From positions 173,383,411 to 173,447,410 of the forward strand of contig OY294068.1 of assembly GCA_958510875.1 (NCBI GenBank): a DNA stretch of 64,000 nt, read 5' to 3'. Shown here in pieces: positions 34,926 to 45,274 of this stretch. How positions within the stretch are numbered: position 1 is the first letter of the stretch; every line of letters begins with the position of its first letter. The notes beneath the pieces are model-generated. The model worked only from the letters and a program-made list of their open reading frames with translations. It was not told the origin of the DNA and ran no database searches. Source of the DNA: Endomychus coccineus. Its lineage: Eukaryota; Arthropoda; Insecta; Coleoptera; Endomychidae. The position numbers and the translations under genes are program-made.

Positions 34926-37240
34926 CCCCTGTAAAATCGTTTGCGCCAATAATAAACCCCCGTGAATTATGGTCTTCTTACATCCCAAGCAATACATCCC
35001 CCTAATTTTACCAAGTCATCAAGTTGGCCCATTTTTGGGACCTCCGCTTAGGGACTTGCGCCATTAAAAAAATTCCCGGTTATGATCTATATACACCCCC
35101 GCGATAAATTTCCCCCACTTTTTACGTTGTCAATGAGTCAAATTCCGTATTTTTGGGGCTGCCCTAGGGAGAGGGCGCCCATTTCAGAGCTTCCGATTTT
35201 TTTATTCGTGAAAGTGAGGGTCATGTCTATTCGAGGTTCAAGGGGCTGTGAACTACTTTTAACATTGCGGCTCTTGGACTGTTTTTGAATATTGGAGCTA
35301 ACTACTGGTTGTTTTGAATTGAAAATGTTTCGTTCTTAAATATAGATCGAGCTTGTAGGTGGGCGAGATGCAGTCACATCTCTAAGCGGAGAGGTTGGAA
35401 TATTCACTTGCAAAATAATCAAAAACGATAACTGGAGATATTTATGAATCAAAGTTCAACATTCCACAACGTCGTGAACTATAATAAAAAAGTGAAAGTT
35501 GAAATTATAATCTTCATTGTTATCGACTCTCTGACCTGTAGTTATCTTTTGAAATTAGAATTCTTGAACCATTTATAAATCTAAAATAAGATTTTTTCTT
35601 TTTAACGCTGGGCTTGTCAACCGGGCTGACCTTTGGCTACCTAAGGTTATTCGGGATTACATCCGAGATCGGGGGACTTACCGCAACTTGTCAACTTGCC
35701 AAGATGGCGTAATCACACCTTGGTCTATCGCCGCAACGTGATGGGTGTGCTGGCAGCTACCACTCTCATGGCTCCGATTCAGAGAACTGATTAAAATCCG
35801 CCAAGGCAAGCTTGCTATATTTATAAATATCTATGGAAATACTACTGTTCCAAAGACAAAAAATAAACTATTAACAAAGAATATAGACGCGGGGAATGTT
35901 TTATTTATGCCGAGATAATGGAAACAAATCTGGATATAATGAATGAGAGGGTTGCTGACTTACTAAAGTAAAATTTTGCCTTTATAAACAAAATACTTTG
36001 AAGGATAGAAGTGTTATAGAATTGAAAATTGGTATAATTAGAAATAAAAAATTGAAAGAGGGTGTACTAAAGTTGAAATGTAGGAATAAAGGAGAAACAT
36101 AAGGTAATCACCAAAATTAATGGAGATTTGAAAGACTGATGTGAAATTGAAATAGATAACATATTGAATCTTAAACTCAAAATAGCACAAGAACCAATAA
36201 AATATGATAGGAATGAATTGCTTAAAATGATTCTCGACCAAAATTAAACTTAGTGGAACCAGAATATTTTAGTGAGTTGAGAAATAAAAATATGTATTAT
36301 ATTCATTTAAAATCATGCGAGAAACAACGAACATGAAAAAATATTCATAGAATTAACTATACGTCCAGTTTTTATACTGACCTTAACTAAAACAGATGTT
36401 GAACCGTAATTATAATAACATAATGGCAGATAGGCGTAGATTGTTGTCACTGTCTTGTAGTCACTGCAGTGAACCTCAACCTTGATAATGGTATAGTTAC
36501 ATTACCTACTCCATTTATTAAATAAATATATTTTAGTACCTACCTTCTAGCAAAGGCGATTTCAGAAACTTTGAGATGACCAGTTGATTTATTGTGGGTA
36601 TCAAGAATAAACATTAGTAGATGCTATTTTAAATTGTTATATTTTGGGAATTTTTGAATATAAATAATTATATGCCAATATTACTTCCTACAATAAACAT
36701 AAGTTGAATTGAAATTCAGTTCATGCAATTCAGGCATATTCATAGTACAATAAATAATATAGTATCTACCTACACTTTTATATCCAAGTATCTATTTTGT
36801 TTCCAATGTCATAATAAGCAAACTACTTATATGACAAATTTAAGCTTTGTAACTCTATTGTTTTCGAAAAAGGTATATTATTTAACTGATATACAAATAA
36901 GTCCAGTTACTTATCACAAAGTCATACATTTTGGGATTTCATATTTTCAACTAGCACTAGAAATATACATTATGCATTTGTACAATACATTCAGCATTCA
37001 GCACGATAGTTGTAGAAACAATGGCAGTGTCATTGAATAACTGTAGTGAAAATGAAATATGAAGAGAAACTGACTAAAATCAAGCAAATTACATCATGAA
37101 ATTGTCTAAGAAATCATGATCTACATTACAATAGTTATCCATTTAAGTTGATTATGGACTCTTGAACCCAGGTTCATGACAATTGCATATTGCCTTAAAA
37201 AATCTAGGAGAAATCAAATCTGATCTCAATTGTTTTTACA
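34926..37240. other. intronic sequence of the hydrolase locus
   Basis: Contains a less AT-rich stretch (34930-35300) with many homopolymer C runs, and a GC-richer island at 35610-35800; neither matches anything I recognise. No coding exon seen. Confidence 0.4.
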
Positions 37241-37244
37241 AGTA

Positions 37245-37351
37245 AGTAAATAAGTCTTCTGATTATGGTCGTGAGACCGAAAAGTACGTAAAGACGAGAA
37301 TATATAAAGCATAAGTGTTAATGTGACCTATTTCCCGAGAATTTATATATA
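37245..37351 (+). repeat. solo half-copy of the hammerhead-bearing repeat
   Basis: Matches one arm of the palindrome at 38631-39068, from ataagtcttctgat to tttcccgagaatt. Its hammerhead-like core is damaged (CTGATTA in place of CTGATGA, and GAAAAG in place of GAAACG). Confidence 0.85.
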
Positions 37352-37387
37352 CCTAATTTACAACTCAATTAATTTTCAGGTACGTAC

Positions 37388-37436
37388 CAGCTATATGACC
37401 CCAAGGTACTGGAATTGTAATTTCCTTAGGTTCCAT
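37388..37436 (-). CDS. SERHL/Kraken-type hydrolase, first coding exon
   Basis: ATG then EPKEITIPVPWGHIA and a split Gly codon ending G|gtacgt. PVPWGHIAGKxWG is the conserved N-terminal strand of SERHL-type hydrolases. An in-frame stop lies 11 codons upstream, so this ATG is the likely start. The phase (1 base left over) fits both downstream core exons, 32768-31921 and 27589-26766. Confidence 0.82.
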
Positions 37437-38046
37437 TTCTCTTCTTAAAGCACAGGCCGCTTCAACTTAAACATAAAACCTCAAAAAATCACCTAGTAAT
37501 TAGTATACCTATCTGGCCCTGTTTGTAACACTGTTTTATGACGACTGCGGGAAAATAGGATGAAGAGATTTAGAGATACTTCATTTAGTGTTAAACCTGT
37601 ATCGTATTTATAATCATTAACTATGTGAATGTTTTAATTGTGACATATTACGAAATGACGTATATCAGTTTGTATAATTAACCTTTTTTTAGAACTTTCT
37701 CGAATTAACGCGATAGGTCGGAGAAAATAGAAGCAGACTTTGACTTTGACACTTAAACCGGCGTTCTCAGCTACAAATTGGCCAGACAATGAGACAATAC
37801 TAAATACTACCACTATCGCAGATCGCACTATCCACATCCAGTATCGTATCCAGAGAGTCGTTCTGTGCTACCCAGTCCGCAAGTCAGTTTGGCAGACTGG
37901 AATACCGGATTAAATTTTTTGGTTCAGATTACGGATTCAATGAACTGAACGTTACACCCCGACCCATAGAAATCTAGAAAAGAGTACTTGTCCCGTATAA
38001 GCACAATGTATTTCGAATTGTCTCCTTGCAAGATGTAAGAAAGTAA
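37437..38046. other. upstream region of the hydrolase gene
   Basis: Should contain the hydrolase promoter and 5' UTR; no clear TATA or initiator recognised. Confidence 0.4.
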
Positions 38047-38149
38047 AAAGTCGGGTAATAGCTCCGCGTTGAAAATAATATAATGATCGCGTTGCCGCAT
38101 CGTCGCGTGAAAACGGAGGCGGAGCTATCACTCGACTTTTTTTTTACAA
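38047..38149. repeat. ~100 bp imperfect hairpin element
   Basis: aaaaagtcgggtaatagctcc and ggagctatcactcgactttt are inverted, with a loop rich in cgcg. Probably a tiny MITE. Confidence 0.6.
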
Positions 38150-38630
38150 GGCTATAGAATTGTCGACACGAGTACTCTATTCTAGATCTCTATGCCCGGA
38201 ACATGGTTCATTACTTTTAATAGGTCTTATACCTATACAACAGTCGAGGTCAAAGAGATAAAAATAAATTATTTATATTTCAAATTTCTTACCTTAGAAG
38301 TGTAGCCAATAATTTTTTTTTCCCCCCTAAGAATGCTCAGCAATTATTAATCAAGGTCGCCATTGTTGAAAGTACTAAGTATGGATGTATCAATGTTTTT
38401 GATTTTGAGTACAACTAACTATTCGATTCAATAAACACAAAATTAGGAGTTCTTTACTTATTATATCAAATAAGAAAAATTATTTATAATCTTAAATGTA
38501 ATTAATAAACTGAAGGTGTTTGAAGAAAATAGTGAGGCCCTAACCTATCTGTTTCTACTTCCACCTGAAAGATTTAGATAAATATATGGAAAATCTACTA
38601 TCAGCTTCAAGTCAGTATTATTAATACATT

Positions 38631-39068
38631 ATTATATAAAAAATTCTCGGGAATTAGGTCACATTAACACTCTGTTATAAATGTTCCTCTTTACGTTTCG
38701 GTCTCACGACCATCATCAGAAGACTTATTTTGTTAAAAAGGGGGTTAACTAAAACTAATTAGCACAAGCGTCCACATCGCACAATCTTCAATCAAAAAGC
38801 TCACGCCGTCGAAACGAACAGAACCACGAATAATCGAAAATTGTATCGTTAATTATTATCGATTATTCGTGGTTCTGTTCGTTTCGACGGCGTGAGCTTT
38901 TTGATTGAAGATTGTGCGATGTGGACGCTTGTGCTAATTAGTTTTAGTTAACCCCTTTTTAACAAAATAAGTCTTCTGATGATGGTCGTGAGACCGAAAC
39001 GTACGTAAAGACGAACATTTATAACAGAGTGTTAATGTGACCTAATTCCCGAGAATTTTTTATATAAT
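38631..39068. repeat. 438 bp near-perfect palindrome
   Basis: Left arm 38631-38836 and right arm 38860-39068 are inverted copies around a 23 bp spacer. The arms contain a catalytic-RNA-like segment, a cgccgtcgaaacgaacag block and a taattagttttagttaac block. The left arm lacks four bases (acgt) present in the right arm within the ribozyme-like stem III. A half-copy lies at 37245-37351. Similar head-to-head arrangements are common for Penelope-like element ends. Confidence 0.92.
38971..39012 (+). ncRNA. candidate minimal hammerhead ribozyme
   Basis: Read 5' to 3': stem I strand GTCTT (38971-38975), core CTGATGA (38976-38982), one extra T, stem II GGTC-GTGA-GACC (38984-38995), core GAAA (38996-38999), a three-pair stem III ACG-TA-CGT sharing the last core A, cleavage base A at 39007, and stem I complement AAGAC (39008-39012). 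Every invariant core base is present and both closing stems pair perfectly. The unpaired T between core and stem II and the very short stem III are departures from the textbook form; short stem III is known for retroelement hammerheads, which can act as dimers. Activity is inferred, not shown. Confidence 0.55.
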
Positions 39069-39639
39069 TCATACTGGGTCAAGAATCTTATTATATTATT
39101 AATATAATATAATTAATATAAACAAATACTGAAAATACCCGATTATCAAAATGTGTAAATCAATGTACATTTCCAAATCTACTTTCGATTATCTCGAAAA
39201 CACTAATTTAGTAGAATGAATCATGTGGAAGTGTATTTCATTTTCTGTTAGATCCTTATGTACATGGGTAAATTTTGCTCAACATACTATGAAATAAAAA
39301 GCTTTTACTTACATTGGTAGCACCACATCCATCACTCATTGGTTGAATGAAAACCTAGTGGAAGTTAATAAAAAATATTCTTGACCTGGTAGAGGAAACT
39401 TCAAATTACAATGGCAGTAAACAATATATCAATTTGAGTAAACGAATGAATATGACAGTAATAATTTTAGCTTAATGTATTCTTCTTACTGCATGGTAGT
39501 TTTTTGGTACATTAAAATATTCTAACTTTTTGATATTATAGCCCCTTAAAGATATATCATCATTACTTAAATTATGCTCAATAAATACAAACTGTATCAC
39601 AGGTTACTTGGAGGTCGGTCAGTACACTGCACATATGCT
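39069..39639. other. intergenic AT-rich sequence
   Basis: Nothing recognised. Confidence 0.45.
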
Positions 39640-40070
39640 AAATGGTTAAGTCGGAGTGGTGGGTGAGCTAGACTCACTCTGTCTTCCAAATTAAGCCGAT
39701 CAAGATCCGTAGTCTGTCTAATCGTGAAAGTTTGATTCTTTAACAGTACCAAAGGTATGTATGGGCGCTTAAAATATGTAGTTAACTCGAAAACTGCTTA
39801 AGGTACTGTAAATCGAAGTCGGCGTTCGACCGCTATGTAGAAATCAACAACGTGCCGTACCTTATGAGCTAAAAGGAGGAAATACTTCGTTTGCCACGCC
39901 GTCTTTCGCATAAGTCGATCAAGAACGTGTGCAGTCTGTCTAGTTGGGCGAGTCAAATTATTTTCCCTACAATTGGCCAGATAGTTGGCACATCGAACAG
40001 TGAGCGAAACAAAGCGAATAGCTCTGCTCAATAGCTCGAAAATGGCTTAAGATATGCAAATAAATTTTGA
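39640..40070. repeat. degenerate ~220-245 bp tandem repeat, two units
   Basis: Unit landmarks recur: aagccgatcaagatccgta..gtctgtcta (39694) against aagtcgatcaagaacgtgt..gtctgtcta (39912), and ctcgaaaactgcttaaggta (39786) against ctcgaaaatggcttaagata (40032). Confidence 0.55.
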
Positions 40071-40387
40071 GCATCATATTTAGTTTGTATCAAAATGTCA
40101 AATGGCATTTACCATTTGCTCGCTACACGAGGACATACCTTGGGACGAATAACTCACTTTGTTTTAAGAAATGTTTGTTGTGTTTGCCGAGTTTCACTTC
40201 TTTGAACTATTAGTTTAGCAAAGTTTCTTAACAGTCTAAGCTCCTACAAACCCCTCGGTACAGGTTCGATGCTGATTCATAGCCTACTCTTCAAGTATGC
40301 TATGGCTGATCAAATAGCTTTGAACTTGGTTAACAATTTTCGGTCAAGTATAATAATATAACTATTTAATAAGTACCTATATTTATT

Positions 40388-40922
40388 TATATCAAGACGA
40401 CGGTCGTACATACAGGTCTGGGAACTCGAGGCTGTTTCCTATGTGAGAAGTGACTTCGCTAAGCGTCAACTGTCGCGTAGTACCAAAAAGGTGGCGCAGT
40501 AGTCGAAGAGTGTTCTCTGACAACTGTCATTCTTGACTTGTAAACACAAAGAATACCTGCGTTTTTAGAAACAAATTACAAAACCGTGCATTGTGCCGAA
40601 ATGCAAAACGGGGTACAAAAGTGTAAAGCAAGAAACTTCTGTTTTTAAATTGCCGAAAGATGCGGAAATGCGAAAAAAGTGGATGCTTGCGATTCCGGAA
40701 AGAAATCGTTTTAACGAGGTCTTTTATGTGTGCGAAAAAGGGGAAGTTATTTTTAAGGTGAGTAATACATTTTGACAAGAGTAACAGTTCTATTCCTCTC
40801 TCAAATCAGAATACTTAGTAACCCTGCTTGCGATTCCGGCTGAGCGAGGGACTACGAGTTTGGCGACGGGTAAGAGACTCATGTCAAACATACGAGTTCC
40901 CAGACCTGTATGTACGACCGTG
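40388..40922 (+). mobile_element. non-autonomous THAP-exon element, copy 1
   Basis: Inverted ends ggtcgtacatacaggtctgg and ccagacctgtatgtacgacc enclose about 535 bp with a THAP-like exon and an intact splice donor (see 40569). No clear target duplication. A relative lies at 53290. Looks like a deletion derivative of a P-element-like transposon whose first exon encodes a THAP DNA-binding domain. Confidence 0.8.
40569..40757 (+). pseudogene. THAP-domain exon fragment
   Basis: 63 codons open between a splice acceptor-like cgtttttag and a donor aag|gtgagt. TKPCIVPKCKTGYKS gives the C-x4-C start, followed by VFKLPKDAEMRKKWMLAIPERN with the invariant THAP Trp and Pro, then FYVCEKGEVIFK. The final Cys-x2-His is not complete (VCEKGE), so zinc binding is doubtful. 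No exons for a catalytic domain follow. Confidence 0.7.
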
Positions 40923-41035
40923 ATCACGACTGATGATATTCGGCTGTATCTTTGTCTAAGTCATCGAATCGAATGTTTTTTTGTAGCTGCAGCATATGGT
41001 AGTCACAACACAATGAAACTTTATTTATTCAAAAA

Positions 41036-41220
41036 ATGGCGGCAAATGATGATGTAGGTGATAGAAAATTGCTCAAAATGTGGATTCCGGTGCTAATAAA
41101 TAGTGTGATGTCTGTTATTACTTACAATGTCACTGTTAGACTTATTCCTAAACTAAAGGACATGTTTTTAAAAGCAAATCTTTTTGGAATAGATAAAAGT
41201 AAAACAACCAGCGAAAAAGT
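41036..41220 (+). CDS. ALG7: ALG7/DPAGT1 exon 1
   Basis: UDP-GlcNAc:dolichyl-phosphate GlcNAc-1-phosphate transferase, the ER membrane enzyme that starts N-glycan precursor assembly and is the target of tunicamycin. Exon 1 encodes MAANDDVGDRKLLKMW, the first membrane helix, and KLKDMFLKANLFGIDKSK (the KD-KANL-G-D motif of the family). It ends GT|gtaggt in phase 2. The ATG at 41036 sits in an upstream frame overlap but gives the expected length. Confidence 0.93.
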
Positions 41221-41273
41221 GTAGGTTATGTAGAATATCAATTTCGAAAATATTTTTCTTAAATATGTTTTAG

Positions 41274-41382
41274 GCCAGAATCTTTAGGTGTGGTTACTGG
41301 TTGTACGTTTCTTATAACAATGTTTCTTTTCATACCTCTGTCATTTGGAAATGAAACGCAGAATCGTGACTTTCCCCATGAT
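41274..41382 (+). CDS. ALG7: ALG7/DPAGT1 exon 2
   Basis: Starts after atgttttag, completing the split Val codon (PESLGVVTGCTFLITMF); second membrane helix; ends GAT|gtaagt in phase 0. The preceding intron is 53 nt and the following one 55 nt. Confidence 0.93.
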
Positions 41383-41437
41383 GTAAGTTTTTCATGTCTT
41401 AGATACTACAAAAATAACATAATTATATATTTTGAAG

Positions 41438-41886
41438 TTTGTGGAATTGATTGCTGCACTATTGTCTATATGCTGTATGTTATTGTTGGGGTTCGCTGAT
41501 GATGTCCTTGACTTGCGATGGAGACATAAATTGTTATTACCTACAATAGCTTCCTTGCCAATATTAATGGTTTATTATGTCAATTTTAATGGAACAACGA
41601 TTGTGATTCCAACACCTTTAAGAGGATTCCTTGGATCTTCCTTTATAGACATTGGATTATTGTATTATATATACATGGGCATGTTAGCAGTCTTTTGCAC
41701 TAACGCGATAAATATATTAGCTGGAATCAATGGACTAGAAGTTGGACAGAGTATTGTCATAGCTATTTCTATTGTTATATTCAATGTAATTGAAATGTCG
41801 AGTAGTACATGGAAAGCTCATCGATTTAGCCTCTATTTCATGTTACCATATATTGCTTCTTCACTGGCATTACTAAAATTCAATTG
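41438..41886 (+). CDS. ALG7: ALG7/DPAGT1 exon 3
   Basis: Carries the catalytic region: [20 protein letters not shown] (the DDxxD Mg2+ and UDP-binding motif), several membrane helices, [17 protein letters not shown] (the NxxNxxDG-like block with the Asn residues conserved), and ends AAATTCAATTG|gtaagt in phase 2. Confidence 0.95.
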
Positions 41887-42069
41887 GTAAGTACGTTAAC
41901 ATAATTTTATATAGGTAACCATATTAATGTCTGCTATATTGATTCCTCTAATAGTATTGGTAACAATATTGGGAATGATAATCAGATGATCATGAATAAC
42001 TTTTTTTTTCTGTTGAACATTTAAATTTCTGATATATACGAACCTATGATGTACATAGACTTGCATATA

Positions 42070-43007
42070 CAGGTGTCCCAAGTTTTAGTAGCAGAACTTC
42101 AACAGTCGATAGACAATTTGATTTTGAGAAAAAAGTTTTTATTAACATATGTGCACAGACTCTTAGTTTTTGAGATACAGGAGGGTGTTGAAATTGAAAA
42201 TCGATTTTTGCAAATATCTCCGAAACCGTTCATTGTACAGAAAACATCTTTTGCGAACATTTTCTACTCATAGTAAGCTATGTTCTGTGCAATAAAAATT
42301 TTTTTTTTAGTCGTAATTGGTGAAGATTCTGAAGGGGTAGTGAGTTTTTTTCTCCCCAACTTCTACGCCACTGGAAAAAGTACGGTTTTGAGACAACCAT
42401 TTGAACCGCCAATGTTTTCTACACAAAAAAGGTACTATTGGTCATAAGCTCTTAATTTGACCGTTTTCGAGAAAAATCAACTTTTATGTTGAAAAACATG
42501 GTCAATTTTTTGGTTTTGTTACTTGTTCTAACGTTTGAATAAATTTTGTTTAATTAGTAAGAATTGACCATGTTTTTCAACATAAAAGTTGATTTTTCTC
42601 GAAAACGGTCAACTTTAGAGCTTATGACCAAGAGTACCTTTTTTGTGTAGAAAACATTAGCGGTTCAAATGGTTGTCTCTAAACTGTACTTTTCCCAGTG
42701 GCGTAGAAGTTGGGGAGAAAAACACCCACTACCTCTTCAAAATCTTCACCAATTATGACTAAAAAAAAAAAAATTTGTATCGCCCAGAACATAGCTTACT
42801 ATGAGTAGAAAATGCTCGCAAAAGTTGTTTTCTGTACGATGAACGGTTCCGGAGATATTCGCAAAAAACTAATTTTTTTTTCGATTTCAACACCCTGTAT
42901 TTCGAAAACTAAGCGTCTGTGCATATATGTTAATAGGAACTTTTTTTCTCAAAATCAATTTTTCTATCGACTGTTGAAGTTCTGCTACTAAAACCTGGGA
43001 CATCCTG
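42070..43007. mobile_element. 938 bp fold-back MITE (near-perfect palindrome)
   Basis: TA|caggtgtcccaagttttagt ... ctaaaacctgggacatcctg|TA. The two ~470 bp arms are inverted copies along almost their whole length, meeting at 42535-42560 (tttgtt / aattagtaag). No transposase. It lies in the last intron of ALG7. Confidence 0.93.
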
Positions 43008-43009
43008 TA

Positions 43010-43793
43010 TAATATAATAATAATCTCATCAACATTATGTTGCATTACAGGTTTGACTGTTCAATATGTTTTTACCGTAACTTGACTAGCATCCACCCAT
43101 TACTATCTTGAGAGAGTTTGGACTTACTATGATGAAATATTTTTTGATAACCTAGCCTTTATGCTTGCAATAATGGTACTGTTCTAGAAATTGTATTTTT
43201 TTTTAATATTGGGGATGGTTTTTCAATGAGCTAAGGCATTTTTAAAATAGAATTCAAAGTCACTATTTATTTTAAACATTTTTTTATTCGTTTATTTATC
43301 ACAGTCCCAAACATACTCAGTTGTTTGTATAAAGTTCAACTAATACAATAAAATTGGCAAAAAGATGAAAAATGAATAGATATTCAATGCCAAATAGTGT
43401 GAATACTCACTAGGGGCAAACAATGTGAAAAACTTATTCCATGAACCAGGTTACCATATTCAGTAGAACAAGACTTATACATACAGAGGTTTATGTGGCC
43501 TAAAATAAGTATTCAAATTTCTAAATACAAAAGTAGTGATTGGATGTATTTATTTGATGGTTTTGGGTGGATATCCACAACCTTATTGGGTTATAAATAA
43601 TTAATTAGGGAATTGTTTACATGATTTTCTAAAACTTATAAAATATGATATATTAATTAATACAATATTATTGAGAACAACATATGAAACATCACATGGT
43701 GAACCCTGGTTTACCAAATCGAAATTACAAGCTGTAGTTGGTGTTACTTTGGGAATATATTATTCACCATAAGAAAAATTGTTTCGTTATATA
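43010..43793. other. ALG7 intron sequence
   Basis: AT-rich; nothing recognised. Confidence 0.5.
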
Positions 43794-45106
43794 CAGGTGT
43801 TCCAAAAAAAGATGGCCCCGTTGATAGGATAGGTAGAACACTGAAAAATAAGTGGTTTGCTTAGTAAAAAATGTTCGTAACGGCATTCGTATTCAAGATA
43901 CAGGGTGTTGTAAAAAAACTTTTAAACACATTTTTTACGATTATTTCGAAACTACTGGCAACATTGTAATGAAATTTTGTATGAACACGTTTTGGAAGCT
44001 GAATTTATTTTTATATCTAACCCTCATAGAGGGCGCTAATTACACGGTTCGTACCAAGTAGTACTTTTTTGAGGTTAGATTTTCTAATTCAAATTTTAGG
44101 TTAAATTAAACATCATTCAATTTTACACGAAACAGGTACTCCTGGTAAAACGCGATATTGTGTACCGTTTTCGGAATATTTTGATTTGAAAATGATGAAG
44201 TAATAACTGATGCTGGTATAAAGTAAAAACAATTACCAGTTTATTAAAAACAAAGAACAAATAACATTATTCCAATGCTAAAGTTATCAATCAGACAAAG
44301 AATCACAAGAAGAAAATCAAAATAAATTTAAATAAAAACGTGAAATATTCAATCATGCGATTTCAATTTTTTGGACTACGCAGTTTGGTCGTATGTTAAG
44401 GAAAAGTCTATTCTACAGAGGTAAATTCACGTCAAGAGTTACAAGGCAGAATTGAACGTCACTTTAATGACCTCATAGTTGATCCTCAACCGTTTAGAAA
44501 ATTAATGCATTCTTTAGAAAAAAGGATAGAATTGTGTATTCGTGAAAACAGAGGACATTTTGAACTCTTACTTCAACTGATATTTCATGTTTATATTCAA
44601 ATTTATTTTGATTTTGTTAAGAATAATATTATTGTTTTTGTTTTAAATAAATTAGTAATTGTTTTTTAGTTTATACCAGCATCAGTTATTACTTCATCAT
44701 TTTCAAATCAAAATATTCCGAAAACTGTACACAATATCGAGTTTTACTAAGAGTACCTTTTTCGTGTAAAATTGAATGATGTTCATTTCACCTAAAATTT
44801 GAATTAGAAAATCTAACCTCAAAAAAGTTATGTTTAAACCGTGTAATTAGCGCCCTCTATGAGGATCAGATATAAAAATAAATTCATACGATGTGTCAGC
44901 TTCCAAAACATGTTCATACAAAATTTCATCACAATGTTGCCAGTAGTTTCAAAATAATCGTAAAAAATGCGCTTACTATTTTTTTTTACAACACCCAGTA
45001 TTTTGAATACGGATGCCGTTACGAAAAAAATTTCCAAGCAAACCCCACTTATTTTATAGTGTTCTACCAATCCTAGCAACGGGGCCACCTTTTTTGAAAC
45101 ACCCTA
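43794..45106. mobile_element. mariner-type element with long TIRs, deletion derivative
   Basis: Left end caggtgttccaaaaaaagat and right end ttttttgaaacacccta with TA flanks; arms of about 420 bp (43794-44215 and 44680-45106). The centre holds only the last ~55 codons of a transposase. Confidence 0.9.
44407..44580 (+). pseudogene. mariner-superfamily transposase, C-terminal remnant
   Basis: NSRQELQGRIERHFNDLIV and MHSLEKRIELCIRENRGHFE correspond to the C-terminal TREELLQRI and LKRINLCIQENGQHFE blocks of the transposase at 9104-10153. All catalytic residues are deleted. Confidence 0.8.
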
Positions 45107-45274
45107 TATTTATGTTAGAATGCTATTTGACTTAACCTCTGGAAGCAAATACGAATCACATTATTGGAGTAGATAAAAATTAGGTTTTCAATTCACATTT
45201 TAGATATTTATCCATATTTTTTATTTTGCAACTAATAACCAGCATCTTACAACATTGGGACATCGAAAATCTCA

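Noticed and set aside
36723..37040. 105-codon plus-strand frame
   Set aside because: Low-complexity composition in AT-rich intron, no domain.
40248..40290. tRNA-like ggttcgat segment
   Set aside because: No acceptor stem, D-arm or anticodon arm could be built around it.
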